64,000 bases of DNA from Anaerolineae bacterium (GCA_022824465.1 JAJDZV010000008.1:434001-498000), one strand, 5' to 3'; numbered from the stretch's first letter, positions 8,504-17,471 are shown. The notes: a model not told the origin generated them from the letters alone. Made by a program: numbers and translations.

Positions 8504-10168
8504 ATGACAAGCAAAACGCGAAAACGCGCCCTACAAACACAGCGCGCGCGCCGCATCGCCCGCTCCACCCTGACGGTCATGCTTGCCTTCGGCGCGGCCA
8601 AGCTGATCAGCCTGCTGCAGACGCTAATCATCGCACAGGCATTCGGCGTCGGGCGCGACCTTGACGCATATGTCGCCGCCAATCGCATTCCCGAATTGAT
8701 CGTCATTCTTATATCCGGCGGCGCCTTGAGCCACGCCTTCATTCCGGTCTTCAGCGGCTTCCTGGCGACGGGCGACGACGAATCCGCCTGGCGCCTGTCC
8801 AGCAATCTCATCAACATGATTTTCGCCCTGGCGCTCGTCATCAGTTTGATCGTTTTCGTCTTGTCGCCCTGGCTGGTCGCCAATGCGGTCGCGCCCGGCT
8901 TCGACGAAAGCACGGCGCAAATCACCGTCGATATGATGCGCATCCTGCTCCTCAGCACGATCATCTTCGCCGTCAGCGGTATCTTCAGCGGCATTCTCAA
9001 CTCGTATCAGCATTTCCTCCTGCCCGCCCTGGCGCCGATTATGTTCGACATCGGCATCCTCTTCGGCGTGATCTTCCTTCTGCCGCGTTTCGGCGTCCAC
9101 GGCATCGCTTACGGCGCGGTCCTCGGCTCGGCGCTCCATTTGGGAATTCAGGTCCCTGGTTTGTTCCGCTACAAGATGCGCTGGCGCTTGGATTTTGGCT
9201 GGCGCAATCCCCATTTGTGGCGCGTCATCCGGCTGATGCTGCCGCGCATCGGCGGCTTAGGCGTCTTCAGCCTCAACTTTCTCGTCATGAACAATATCGC
9301 TTCGCGCCTGGGCGTCGGCTCGGTCAGCGCCCTTGATTGGGGCTGGAGGCTGATGCAAATCCCGCAGACCCTCATCGGCACGGCCATGGGCATCGTGATC
9401 TTCCCCACCTTGGCCGCTCTCAGCGAAGTCGAGGACCTGGAGGGCAAACGCGGCGCAATGTCAGGCGCCCTGCGCTTCATCCTCATCAGCAGCACTCCGG
9501 CTGCCATCGGCTTGATCGTCCTTGGCCGTCCGCTTATCAGCCTGCTCGAACGCGGCGCCTTCGACGCCTCGGCCTCGGCCCTGGTCTATAGCGCATTGAC
9601 CATGTTCACGCTCGGCCTCATCGTGCATTCCGCCCTGGAAGTAATCGCGCGCAGCTTCTACGCCGACAAAGACACCCTGACGCCGCTCTTTGCCGCGCTT
9701 GGCGGCGCACTCATCAATTTCGTCCTCGCCTGGCTGCTTAGCGATGTGGAGACCGTCGCCGCCAACAGCTTGCTAAACAACATCGCCCGCTCCTTGCCCA
9801 GCCTCGCGCTGGCGCCAGCGGTCGGACGGGTCAGCGGCTTGGCGCTGGCGAATTCGCTCGGCGTCATGTTCGAGGTGGTATCATTGCTGATAATCTTGCG
9901 CCGGCGGTGGCGTGGCATCGGCGAGAGCGCGCTCGCCAACTGCGTCATCAAGACGCTCGCGGCATCGCTCATCATGGCGGCTGTGATAGTCGCGGCAGAC
10001 GCGCTCTGGGCGAGCCTGGTTCCGCAACGCGGCCTGGCGTTTACAATCGCCCGCCTGGCGCTGGAAGCTTCGCTCGGCGTGGCCGTATTCTTGATCGCCG
10101 CCCTGCTGCTAAGGATGCAGGAATTATCTGAATTGTGGCGCATGGTTTTCCACCGCCCATCCGAATGA
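8504..10168 (+). CDS. murJ: MurJ-type lipid II flippase
   Basis: A 554-residue polytopic membrane protein of the MVF/MurJ branch of the MOP superfamily, which flips lipid II across the membrane for peptidoglycan synthesis. Visible family features are the N-terminal FGVGRDLDAYVAANRIPEL segment, FIPVFSGFLATGD, the SGIFSGILNSYQHFLLPALAP loop, and about 14 hydrophobic helices. It starts nine bases after the C39 peptidase gene and ends eight bases before the hydrolase at 10,177, so it sits in a tight same-strand cluster. Length is slightly longer than the E. coli protein. Lipid specificity cannot be told from sequence. Confidence 0.9.
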   Translation: MTSKTRKRALQTQRARRIARSTLTVMLAFGAAKLISLLQTLIIAQAFGVGRDLDAYVAANRIPELIVILISGGALSHAFIPVFSGFLATGDDESAWRLSSNLINMIFALALVISLIVFVLSPWLVANAVAPGFDESTAQITVDMMRILLLSTIIFAVSGIFSGILNSYQHFLLPALAPIMFDIGILFGVIFLLPRFGVHGIAYGAVLGSALHLGIQVPGLFRYKMRWRLDFGWRNPHLWRVIRLMLPRIGGLGVFSLNFLVMNNIASRLGVGSVSALDWGWRLMQIPQTLIGTAMGIVIFPTLAALSEVEDLEGKRGAMSGALRFILISSTPAAIGLIVLGRPLISLLERGAFDASASALVYSALTMFTLGLIVHSALEVIARSFYADKDTLTPLFAALGGALINFVLAWLLSDVETVAANSLLNNIARSLPSLALAPAVGRVSGLALANSLGVMFEVVSLLIILRRRWRGIGESALANCVIKTLAASLIMAAVIVAADALWASLVPQRGLAFTIARLALEASLGVAVFLIAALLLRMQELSELWRMVFHRPSE

Positions 10169-10176
10169 GGAATCTT

Positions 10177-10836
10177 ATGCCCGTCAAGATAAAGTCGCTG
10201 ACCCTCGGCGCCTTCGCCACCAACGCCTATTTGATCGCCGACCAACAGACCGGCAACGCCGTCTTGATCGATCCCGTAGACGACGCGCCGGCGATACTCG
10301 CGGCCGCCGCCGAAGAAAACTGGACGATCAAGCTGATGATCGCGACCCACGCTCATATCGACCACGTCCTGGCCAGCGCCGCAGTCAAAGACGCGCTGGG
10401 AATTCCCTTCTGCATTCACGCAGAATGCGCGCCCCTGCTGGACGAGATTCCGCTGCAAGCGATGTATTTTGGCTTGGGCGATGTTCCTGCGCCGGCACAG
10501 CCCGATCGCCTGTTGACCTCCGAACCGGAAGTCATCGCGCTGGACGCCATTCGCCTCGAAAGCCTCTACACGCCGGGGCACGCGCCCGGGCACCTCAGCT
10601 TCTACTTGCCGGATCAGAAGATCCTCTTCAGCGGCGACAGCCTCTTCGCCGGCAGCATCGGTCGCACCGACCTGCCCGGCGGCGACCACCATCAACTCAT
10701 GCGCTCCATCCTCTCTAAGCTTATGACCCTGGAAGACGACGTACAGGTCTTGCCCGGGCACATGGGCGCTACTACCATCGGCCGCGAACGGCGCGCCAAC
10801 CCCTTCCTCCTGTCGCACGCGGGCGACCAGCCCTGA
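10177..10836 (+). CDS. Metallo-beta-lactamase-fold hydrolase, glyoxalase II-like
   Basis: A 219-residue MBL-fold protein. THAHIDH at residues 57-63 is the first metal-binding motif, followed by YTPGHAPGHLSFY, FSGDSLFAGSIGRTDLPGGD and VLPGHMG, which supply the other His and Asp ligands. The GSIGRTDLPGGD segment is typical of small glyoxalase-II-like (YcbL-type) thioester hydrolases. Start: ATG 10177, six bases after GAGG; an upstream ATG at 10165 overlapping the murJ stop is less well placed. It lies between murJ and a phosphatase-superfamily gene. The substrate is not predictable. Confidence 0.85.
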   Translation: MPVKIKSLTLGAFATNAYLIADQQTGNAVLIDPVDDAPAILAAAAEENWTIKLMIATHAHIDHVLASAAVKDALGIPFCIHAECAPLLDEIPLQAMYFGLGDVPAPAQPDRLLTSEPEVIALDAIRLESLYTPGHAPGHLSFYLPDQKILFSGDSLFAGSIGRTDLPGGDHHQLMRSILSKLMTLEDDVQVLPGHMGATTIGRERRANPFLLSHAGDQP

Positions 10837-10851
10837 GATCGGCGCGCGCCA

Positions 10852-11769
10852 ATGCGCATTCTCACGCTCTTCCTGGATGGCATCGGCTTGGGCGACGCCA
10901 ATCCCGAAATCAATCCCTTCGCCGCCGCCGACACGCCAACCATGCGCAGCTTGAGCAACGGCAAGCGCTGGCTTGCGGAGACGGGTTTCCAAGAGAGCGA
11001 ACGCGCCAGGTTCATTCCCACCGATGCCCGGCTTAATGTGCCCGGGCGCCCGCAAAGCGGCACTGGACAAGCCAGCCTCTTGACCGGCTTGAATGTGCCC
11101 CGCCAGATCGGCCGCCACTACGGTCCAAAGCCCGATGCCAAGACGCGCGCCATCATCGCCGAGCACAGCTATTTTCGCCGCCTGACGCGGGGCGGCAAGT
11201 CCGCCCGTCTGCTGACCGCGTACCCGCCCCGTCTGCTGGCTGACTTCGCGCGCGGCAAGACCTTGCGTTCCAGCATTCAGCAAGCCGCCTTCGCGTCGGG
11301 CGCGCCCCACTACAATCTCGACGATGTCATCAAACGGCGCGCCTTGACAGCCGAATGGACCACCGATAGCTGGCGCGACAATCTGAAGATCAACAACTTG
11401 CCGGCCTACTCCGCAAGCGAGGCCGGGCGCTTGCTGGCGCGGCTCGCAGCGCGGAACGACTTCTCCTTCCACTCCCACTGGCTGACGGACCGCATCGGGC
11501 ATCGCGGCACGCTTCAGCGGGGCATTACAACGCTCGAGCGCTTCGACGCCGTGCTCCGCGGCGCCCTCGACGAATGGGACGCCTCCGAAGGTCTCATCGT
11601 CATCACCAGCGACCATGGCAATATGGAAGACTTGAGCACGCGCCGCCACACGCTCAACCAGATTCCCACAGTCGTTTTCGGCGAACGAGCGGCCGATTTC
11701 GCCGCGGACTACACCAGCCTCACCGACTTCGTACCCGCGTGTGATAGAATGCTCTTTCATCAGTCCTGA
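10852..11769 (+). CDS. Alkaline-phosphatase-superfamily metalloenzyme (phosphopentomutase/phosphoglyceromutase-like)
   Basis: A 305-residue protein with metal-site motifs of the metalloenzyme clan in order: LFLDGIGLGD at the N-terminus (first Asp), PQSGTGQASLLTG with the likely Ser/Thr nucleophile, FHSHWLTDRIGH with Asp and His ligands, ITSDHGNMED, and RRHTLNQIPTVVFG with the last His. Family knowledge: members are phosphatases, phosphomutases or sulfatases. It is much shorter than the 2,3-BPG-independent phosphoglycerate mutase (about 510 residues) and lacks an obvious cap insertion. The precise reaction is unknown. It follows the MBL-fold gene by 15 bp and probably shares a transcript with it. 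Confidence 0.72.
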   Translation: MRILTLFLDGIGLGDANPEINPFAAADTPTMRSLSNGKRWLAETGFQESERARFIPTDARLNVPGRPQSGTGQASLLTGLNVPRQIGRHYGPKPDAKTRAIIAEHSYFRRLTRGGKSARLLTAYPPRLLADFARGKTLRSSIQQAAFASGAPHYNLDDVIKRRALTAEWTTDSWRDNLKINNLPAYSASEAGRLLARLAARNDFSFHSHWLTDRIGHRGTLQRGITTLERFDAVLRGALDEWDASEGLIVITSDHGNMEDLSTRRHTLNQIPTVVFGERAADFAADYTSLTDFVPACDRMLFHQS

Positions 11770-11795
11770 CCCCAGCTTTGGGAAGCAACGCGATC

Positions 11796-12986
11796 TTGAA
11801 CGCAAGAGTAGCCCGATCCGTCTTCGCCATTTTCTTCGCGCGCTTGGCCATCAACGTGACCAAGCGCTACGCTTATCCTTTTGTATCGCCCATCGCGGCG
11901 TCTCTCAGCGTATCGGCCGAGAGTATCCAGAACGTTGTCGCCCTCAGCAATAGCGCCGGCTTGCTCAGCCCGGTCCTGGGCGTCATCTCGGAGCATTACG
12001 GGCGCAAAGCGGTCATGGTCGGCGTCATGCTGCTGATAACCGGCATGTGCCTGCTGGCGGCGTTGTTCTCCAGCTTTGGCGTCTTCGTGGTCGTTATGTT
12101 TGTCATCGGCATCGGCAAAATCATCTACGACCCCACGGTGCAAGCCTACTTCGGCGACACCATTCATTTCAGCCGTCGCGCCCGCGTTATGGGCATCGTC
12201 GAGTTGAGTTGGGCGCTGTCGCTGTTCGTGGCGGCGCCGGTGACCGGCTACTTGCTCGAAGCCAGCACATTGCAAGCCGTCTTCCTCTTCATCGCCGTCA
12301 TGTCGGCCCTGGGCGGGTTGGCGATTTGGCGCCTGGTGGAAGCGGACCGCAAGCCGGACGCCGCGCCGAAGCGCATACGCATGATCAACCCGCTAACTGC
12401 CATGCGCGCCGTCAGCGCCCATCCGCCGGCCGTGTTCGCCCTGCTCTTCTCGCTCTGTCTGACCGTCTCGCACGAGATCTTCTTCATCAACTATGGCTTG
12501 TGGATGGGCAGCGCCTTTGACCTGGTGCTGACTGCGCTGGGCGCCGTCACGATCGTCATCGCTATCGGCGAGGTTATCGGCGAATTCATCGTCATCACGC
12601 TTGCCGACCGCTTCGGGGTCAAGCGCACGGCGATGGTCGGCATGTTGATCGCCGCCGTCTGCTTCTTTATCATCCCCACCCTGTCCTTCAGCTTGCCGCT
12701 GGCTATGTTCGCCATGGTCATCATGTTCATCTGTATCGAGGCGTCCATCGTGGCGTCTTTTCCCCTGTTCACCGAGATCCTGCCCGACGCGCGCGCCGTC
12801 ATGATGAGCGCGAACATGGGCGCGCATTCGCTGGGTCGCGTGGCCGGCGCCGCGTTTGGCGGGCTCATATACAAGCACAGCGGCGGCAGCTTCCTCGTCA
12901 TCGGGATCATCGCGGGCCTTATCGGTCTTCTCGCCTTCGTCATCATGTTGCGCTATGTGCCATCCGGCGGCCACAGCCCAAGGTGA
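11796..12986 (+). CDS. MFS transporter
   Basis: A major facilitator superfamily protein of 396 residues with twelve hydrophobic segments. The loop between helices 2 and 3 reads GVISEHYGRKAVMVG, the usual MFS motif A position, and the second half repeats it as LADRFGVKRTAMVG. Start uncertain: TTG at 11796 has GGAAG ten bases upstream, while TTG at 11778 would add six residues but lacks a ribosome site. A TAGAAT at 11745-11750 inside the previous gene's end could be a -10 element. The substrate cannot be predicted; drug- or sugar-efflux-type members look like this. The region downstream has no clear gene for about 600 bp. Confidence 0.82.
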   Translation: MNARVARSVFAIFFARLAINVTKRYAYPFVSPIAASLSVSAESIQNVVALSNSAGLLSPVLGVISEHYGRKAVMVGVMLLITGMCLLAALFSSFGVFVVVMFVIGIGKIIYDPTVQAYFGDTIHFSRRARVMGIVELSWALSLFVAAPVTGYLLEASTLQAVFLFIAVMSALGGLAIWRLVEADRKPDAAPKRIRMINPLTAMRAVSAHPPAVFALLFSLCLTVSHEIFFINYGLWMGSAFDLVLTALGAVTIVIAIGEVIGEFIVITLADRFGVKRTAMVGMLIAAVCFFIIPTLSFSLPLAMFAMVIMFICIEASIVASFPLFTEILPDARAVMMSANMGAHSLGRVAGAAFGGLIYKHSGGSFLVIGIIAGLIGLLAFVIMLRYVPSGGHSPR

Positions 12987-13545
12987 TCTCCGCTTGCGAG
13001 TTTCGTCGCCTGGTTTTCCGCCCCTCTCCTTGGAACCTGGTCTTCCAGCAATTTCCTTGTAAGAGATGAAATTAATCAAAGTAAAGTATGGAAAAGGACA
13101 ACAAATGGCTATCTAATGGCTACGCTGAGTATGAAAGAGTTAAGGTCAGTCACAGACGAGCGCGGGCATACGCGCCCATTTTATCCATACAGGTTTGATA
13201 CAGCAGGCTCCGGCGGCGGCTTTGGCGGAATGCGACCTGGCCGTGTTGGAGCGGCGCTTGGCTGGCAACGCTTTCCGGTTTGCGCTGGGGCGGAACGATT
13301 GGCGTTCATCTTGAACAGCAAAGCATAAGACGGGCGGGCAAAGGCGACTATTTGGTCGTGTATGAGGCGAACTGACGCAATTGGTTGCCGGCGAGGCAAT
13401 TGGAGCTTCTACGTGGTTATTGGCCTGTCACTGTGAAATGCGGGCGACTCACTGGGGCGTGTTGGTCGCGCAGACACTGACCGCCGCCACTGACCGCCGT
13501 TACAGCCCGTCAGTTGGCCTCGGTGGCTCGCTCAAAAGCCTCGTC
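12987..13545. other. Gene-free spacer, possibly with decayed coding sequence
   Basis: I see no convincing gene in this stretch. It begins with ordinary GC-rich sequence, has an AT-richer patch at about 13,050-13,140, and then returns to GC-rich sequence. At about 13,180-13,380 two plus-strand frames give short protein-like pieces, ALAECDLAVLERRLAGNAF in one and RAGKGDYLVVYEAN before a TGA at 13,372-13,374 in another, which could be fragments of one decayed gene. The longest ATG frame (13,116-13,328, 70 residues) matches nothing I know. I looked for an SRP RNA near ffh and did not see its conserved apical loop. Confidence 0.4.
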
Positions 13546-13574
13546 TTGACTAGCGGGGACCTTTGCCCTAGAAT
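13546..13574 (+). promoter_or_regulatory. Sigma-70-type promoter of ffh
   Basis: TTGACT at 13546-13551 and TAGAAT at 13569-13574 are separated by exactly 17 bp, each differing from consensus at one position. The expected start point near 13,581 leaves a leader of about 24 bases before the ATG at 13,605, with GGAAGG about seven bases upstream of it. This is among the best-formed promoters in the window and marks the start of the ffh unit. Confidence 0.8.
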
Positions 13575-13604
13575 TGCGCGGCGTTCTTTCCGGAAGGATA
13601 CTGA

Positions 13605-14942
13605 ATGTTCGAAACGCTTTCACAACGGCTTGATACCGCCTTCGAAGGTTTGCGCAAAGGCGGCCGCGTTAAAGAAGCCGATGTCAAGGCAGTCATGCGC
13701 GAAGTGCGTATGGCGCTGCTTGAAGCCGATGTCGCCTTGCCGATCGTTAAAGACTTCATCAAGGATGTGCGCGCGCGCGCCATCGGCGAGGAAGTCCACA
13801 ATGCGCTGCGGCCTAGCGAGCAGGTCGTCAAGATTATCCATGAAGAAATGGTGGAGATGCTTGGCGAGCCCGGGCGCTTAAGCTATAGCGGCAGCAGCCG
13901 GCCGCATGTCATCATGATGGTTGGTTTGCAGGGCACGGGGAAGACAACCAACACCGCCAAGCTTGCGCTTCATTTGCGCGGCGAAGGCAAGAAACCGCTG
14001 ATGATCGCCGCCGACACCTATCGCCCGGCCGCCGTCGACCAACTCGTGACGCTGGCGAAGCAGGTCAACATTCCCTGTTACGAAGAAGGCGTATCGGATT
14101 CGCCGCCGGCAATCGTGAAGCGGGGCTTGAAGCGCGCCAAAGAACTCGAGATTGATATAGTTCTGATCGATACTGCTGGTCGCCTGCAAATCGACGACAC
14201 GCGAATGAGCGAATTGGAGGAGATCAAACGCATCTCCTCGCCGGCTGAGATTCTGTTGGTCGCCGATGCCATGACCGGTCAGGAAGCGGTCAACATCGCC
14301 CGCGGCTTCAACGACAGCCTGGGCATCACGGGATTGGTGTTGACGCGCGTGGATGGCGATGCGCGCGGCGGCGCGGCGCTGTCGATGCGCGCCGTGACCG
14401 GCGTCCCGATCAAGTTCATGGGCACTGGCGAAAAAGTCAGCGCCGATACGCTGGAGCTTTTCCATCCCGATCGTATCGCCCAGCGCATCCTCGGCATGGG
14501 CGATATCATGTCGCTGATCGAAAAGACCGAGTCGCTTTACGAGGAAGAAGAAGCGCTGCGCCTGCAAAGCAAGATCATGAAGAATGAATTCAGCTTGCAG
14601 GATTTCCTCGACCAATTGCAAAAGATCCGCCGCATGGGTCCGCTGGGCAAGGTGATGGGCATGATCCCGGGCATGTCGAAGTTACAGCTGCAAAGCGATT
14701 TCGACGATGAAGACATTGAGAAGCGCATCAGGAAGGTCGAGGCGATCATCAACTCGATGACGCCGCATGAACGGCGCCATCCGCGTATACTTAAAGCTAG
14801 CCGCAAGCGCCGTATCGCGCAGGGCAGCGGCGTCGAAGTTCGCGATGTCAACGACCTGCTCAAGCAATTCAAGCAGATGAGCCGGCTTATGAATCAACTC
14901 AGCCGTGGGAAGATGCCCAATATCCCGGGCTTGACCGCCTAG
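13605..14942 (+). CDS. ffh: Signal recognition particle protein Ffh
   Basis: The SRP GTPase that binds signal peptides on ribosomes and hands them to FtsY at the membrane. The 445-residue protein has the N helical bundle (1-95), the G domain with P-loop GLQGTGKTTNTAKLA at about 107-121, DTAGRLQIDD (G3) and TRVDGDARGG (G4 region), then a Met-rich M domain with RRMGPLGKVMGMIPGM and the RNA-binding SRKRRIAQGSG. Length is typical. G4 has Arg where TKxD is usual, a common variant. It leads the ffh-rpsP-KH-rimM series. High confidence. Confidence 0.97.
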   Translation: MFETLSQRLDTAFEGLRKGGRVKEADVKAVMREVRMALLEADVALPIVKDFIKDVRARAIGEEVHNALRPSEQVVKIIHEEMVEMLGEPGRLSYSGSSRPHVIMMVGLQGTGKTTNTAKLALHLRGEGKKPLMIAADTYRPAAVDQLVTLAKQVNIPCYEEGVSDSPPAIVKRGLKRAKELEIDIVLIDTAGRLQIDDTRMSELEEIKRISSPAEILLVADAMTGQEAVNIARGFNDSLGITGLVLTRVDGDARGGAALSMRAVTGVPIKFMGTGEKVSADTLELFHPDRIAQRILGMGDIMSLIEKTESLYEEEEALRLQSKIMKNEFSLQDFLDQLQKIRRMGPLGKVMGMIPGMSKLQLQSDFDDEDIEKRIRKVEAIINSMTPHERRHPRILKASRKRRIAQGSGVEVRDVNDLLKQFKQMSRLMNQLSRGKMPNIPGLTA

Positions 14943-15056
14943 GCGCGCGAATTCGCCGGGCGGAAGCGGCGCGAAGCGTAATCATCGCGCATTGTATAGG
15001 GAAAAGAATGATTCCTTGATGAAGCAAGGGGTTTGAGGACAAACAGGAGAGTATCA

Positions 15057-15479
15057 ATGGTTCGTATTCGATTGCGCCGTCAAGGCTTGAAGCGTCAGCC
15101 GAGCTATCGCGTGGTGGTCACCGATCAGCGCAAGGCGCGCAATGGCAGTTATTTGGAAAACATCGGTCACTACAATCCGCGCACGCGCCCGGCGACCGAG
15201 ATCATCCAGGAGGAGCGCGCGCTCTATTGGCTAAGCGTCGGCGCCCAACCCAGCGACGCCGTCCGGCGGCTTCTGGAGCACACCGGCACCTGGGACCGCT
15301 TCCAGCGATTGCGCGCTGGCGAGAGCCTTGACGCCCTGGTCGAGGAAGCTGAAGCCAATCGCAGCGAACTGCCCAGCCCCAAGACCAATTACCCCTCGCC
15401 CGGCCCCGGCGAAAGCAAGATCAAGGCGCGGGAAGCAGCCAGGTTGGCGGCTGAAAAGTCCGCTGAAGCCGAAAGCTAG
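15057..15479 (+). CDS. rpsP: Ribosomal protein bS16 with a C-terminal extension
   Basis: A small-subunit ribosomal protein. Residues 1-85 match bS16: MVRIRLRRQGLKRQPSYR, then VVTDQRKARNGSYLENIGHY and YWLSVGAQPSDAVRRLLEHTG. Bacterial bS16 is usually 80-90 residues, whereas this one has 140. The extra tail is Pro-, Glu- and Ala-rich and ends in charged helix-like sequence. Start: ATG 15057, eight bases after AGGAG; an upstream in-frame start at 15033 is unlikely. The leader contains a small hairpin, CCTTG at 15014-15018 and CAAGG at 15025-15029. The KH protein gene follows after nine bases. Confidence 0.95.
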   Translation: MVRIRLRRQGLKRQPSYRVVVTDQRKARNGSYLENIGHYNPRTRPATEIIQEERALYWLSVGAQPSDAVRRLLEHTGTWDRFQRLRAGESLDALVEEAEANRSELPSPKTNYPSPGPGESKIKAREAARLAAEKSAEAES

Positions 15480-15488
15480 GCAATAATC

Positions 15489-15740
15489 ATGGCAGAAGAA
15501 GAACTCCTGCAATTCATCGCCGAGAACCTGGTCAACGCGCCGGACGAGGTCCGCATCACGCGCCGAGACAGCGGCAGAAACGTCGTGCTTGAGTTGTCGG
15601 TCGCATCCGACGATATGGGTCGCGTCATCGGGCGCAACGGGCGTGTGGCGAATTCCATCCGCGCTTTGCTGCGGGCCTCGGGTCCTTCTGAAGAGCGCGG
15701 CAACGAACGCCGCCGCCGCGTAATCCTTGAGATCGAATAG
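15489..15740 (+). CDS. khpA: KH-domain RNA-binding protein
   Basis: An 83-residue single-KH-domain protein of the KhpA family. The RNA-contact loop GRNG lies in DDMGRVIGRNGRVANSIRAL, preceded by a beta strand (RNVVLELSVASDD). Family knowledge: KhpA with KhpB binds many RNAs and affects cell-division gene expression in Gram-positive bacteria; the gene commonly sits between rpsP and rimM, exactly as here. It starts nine bases after rpsP and ends seven bases before the probable rimM start. No partner KhpB is in the window. Confidence 0.9.
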   Translation: MAEEELLQFIAENLVNAPDEVRITRRDSGRNVVLELSVASDDMGRVIGRNGRVANSIRALLRASGPSEERGNERRRRVILEIE

Positions 15741-15747
15741 TCTTTCA

Positions 15748-16284
15748 GTGTCGCCCGATCACGGCAAGCCCGACTTCCTGGTCATTGGAGAGGTTCTGCG
15801 TCCGCACGGCGTCCGCGGCGAGATCCGCATGCGCGTGCTGACGGACGACCGCGACCATTTGTCCGTGCTGGAATATGTCTACCTGGCAGATTCGCCAGCA
15901 GACCGACGCAAACGCAAGCTGCAATTGAAGGGTCTGCGCTTCAACAAGGCTTACGCGCTCCTTTCGTTTGTCGGTATCGCGAATCGGGACGAAGCCGAGG
16001 AGCTGCGGGACAAGCTGGTCATGATCGACATTGAGCAGGCGGCGCCGCTTGAAGACGGGCAGTACTATCTGTTTCAGTTGATCGGTTTGCGCGTGGTCGC
16101 TGACGGCGAGGCTCTTGGCGTAATCAAGGAAGTCTTGCAGACGGGCGCCAACGATGTATATATCGTCGAAAGCGATGACCATGGCGAGCTCCTTGTGCCC
16201 GCGCACGATGAGACGGTGACGCGCATTGACTTTGACGCGGGCGTGGTCCGCATGACCTTGCCCGAAGGTTTGATCCCGGGCTGA
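15748..16284 (+). CDS. rimM: Ribosome maturation factor RimM
   Basis: Helps assemble the 30S head by binding ribosomal protein S19. The 178-residue protein shows the RimM N-domain (VIGEVLRPHGVRGEIRMRVLTDD) and the C-terminal PRC-barrel domain (GQYYLFQLIGLRVVADG, then DVYIV and ELLVPA). I take the GTG at 15748 as the start because the conserved region begins shortly after it; an in-frame start about seven codons upstream, overlapping the KH gene's end, is also possible. It continues the ffh-rpsP-KH series. A trmD gene, often next in other bacteria, is absent here. Confidence 0.93.
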   Translation: MSPDHGKPDFLVIGEVLRPHGVRGEIRMRVLTDDRDHLSVLEYVYLADSPADRRKRKLQLKGLRFNKAYALLSFVGIANRDEAEELRDKLVMIDIEQAAPLEDGQYYLFQLIGLRVVADGEALGVIKEVLQTGANDVYIVESDDHGELLVPAHDETVTRIDFDAGVVRMTLPEGLIPG

Positions 16285-16300
16285 GAGTTTGGCGGCAGAC

Positions 16301-16330
16301 TTGACAAGAAAATCGGCTTGCTGATAAGCT
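16301..16330 (+). promoter_or_regulatory. Promoter of dprA
   Basis: A perfect TTGACA at 16301-16306 is followed after 18 bp by TAAGCT at 16325-16330. The predicted start near 16,337 leaves a leader of about 25 bases to the ATG at 16,362. It separates dprA and what follows from the rimM transcript. Confidence 0.65.
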
Positions 16331-16361
16331 GATCGTGATCTTTTTGCATTGACGAGCCTTT

Positions 16362-17471
16362 ATGCAGCCAGGCAAGAATCAACGGTATTGGTTAGGATTG
16401 CACCTCATCCCGCAGTTTGGCGTCGTCAAGCTCAGTCGTTTGCTCGCTCATTTCGATTCCGCCGAAGCGCTCTGGCTGGAGCCCGACGCCAGCCTGATGC
16501 GCTTGGATTTGCCATCGAGTTTGCTGCGTCAGTTTTGCGCCGGGCGCAAGACTATCGATTTGAATCGCGAAGAAGAGCGGGTGGCGCAAACCGGAGCGAC
16601 GCTGATTACACTGGAGGACGACGCCTACCCGCAAATGCTGCGCTCCCTGCCCGATCGTCCGCTGCTGCTTTATGTCCGCGGCAAGCTGGCAGAGGCCGAT
16701 GACAAATGCCTGGCGATAGTGGGCACACGCAAAGCGAGCCGTTATGGCTGGGATGTCGCCAATCGACTGGCGCAGGACTTGGCGCGGCATGGCGTCACGA
16801 TCGTTTCCGGGCTGGCGCAAGGCATCGACGCAGCCGCTCATCGAGGCGCCTTGAACGGCGGGGGCCGCACCATTGCGGTCGTCGGCACAGGCATCGACAG
16901 TGTATATCCGCGCCAGAACGAGGACCTTGCGCGCGAGATCGCCGATAATGGCGCTATCATCAGCGAGCTGCCGTTGGGAACGGCTCCGCTGGGAACGAAC
17001 TTCCCGCAGCGGAACCGGCTGATCAGCGGGCTTTCGCTGGGGCTGCTGGTGGCGGAGGCGCCGATCAAGAGCGGCGCGTTGAATACAGTGTCGCATGCGA
17101 TTGAACAGGGACGGGATGTCTTCGCCGCGCCGCACAATATCTTCAGCCCGACCGGCAGAGGCTGCAACCTGCTCATCCAGGAAGGCGCCACGCTGGTTAA
17201 AGATGTTGACGACATCTTGGACGAATTGAATGTGACGCATCGTAACGTTCAGACGAGCGTCCAGGCGCAGGAGATCCAACCGGCAAACGAGCTGGAGGGC
17301 ATTGTCTATCAGCAGTTGAGCGCCGATCCGGTACATGTCGATCTGATCGTGCGACAGACGAATTTGCCGACCGCCACTGTCACCAGCACTTTGACGATGC
17401 TGGAATTAAAAGGACTTGCCGAGAGCGCGGGGCCTATGCAATACTGCCGAGCGCAATTTTCTGCGGAGTGA
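16362..17471 (+). CDS. dprA: DNA-processing protein DprA
   Basis: A 369-residue Smf/DprA protein that loads RecA on incoming single-stranded DNA during natural transformation. It has an N-terminal SAM-like helical region (YWLGLHLIPQFGVVKLSRLL), then the Rossmann-like core with IVGTRKASRYG, IVSGLAQGIDAAAHRGAL, FPQRNRLISGLS and AEAPIKSGALNT, and a C-terminal winged-helix segment (VDLIVRQTNLPTATVTSTLTMLELKGL). Length is typical. It has its own promoter and its stop codon lies just before the guanylyltransferase gene. Its presence suggests competence or at least a role in DNA uptake or repair, but no com genes are nearby. Confidence 0.95.
   Translation: MQPGKNQRYWLGLHLIPQFGVVKLSRLLAHFDSAEALWLEPDASLMRLDLPSSLLRQFCAGRKTIDLNREEERVAQTGATLITLEDDAYPQMLRSLPDRPLLLYVRGKLAEADDKCLAIVGTRKASRYGWDVANRLAQDLARHGVTIVSGLAQGIDAAAHRGALNGGGRTIAVVGTGIDSVYPRQNEDLAREIADNGAIISELPLGTAPLGTNFPQRNRLISGLSLGLLVAEAPIKSGALNTVSHAIEQGRDVFAAPHNIFSPTGRGCNLLIQEGATLVKDVDDILDELNVTHRNVQTSVQAQEIQPANELEGIVYQQLSADPVHVDLIVRQTNLPTATVTSTLTMLELKGLAESAGPMQYCRAQFSAE

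Noticed and set aside
9658-11805. A 715-residue open frame on the minus strand
   Set aside because: It lies wholly antisense to murJ, the MBL-fold gene and the metalloenzyme gene, whose motifs are clear. Such long antisense frames are common in GC-rich DNA. It has no recognisable domain.
13116-13328. A 70-residue open frame as a gene
   Set aside because: No ribosome site, no family resemblance and a different frame looks more protein-like in the same stretch.
12987-13604. SRP RNA or another structured RNA next to ffh
   Set aside because: I searched by eye for the conserved SRP apical loop (GGAA/AGCAG core) and did not find it on either strand.
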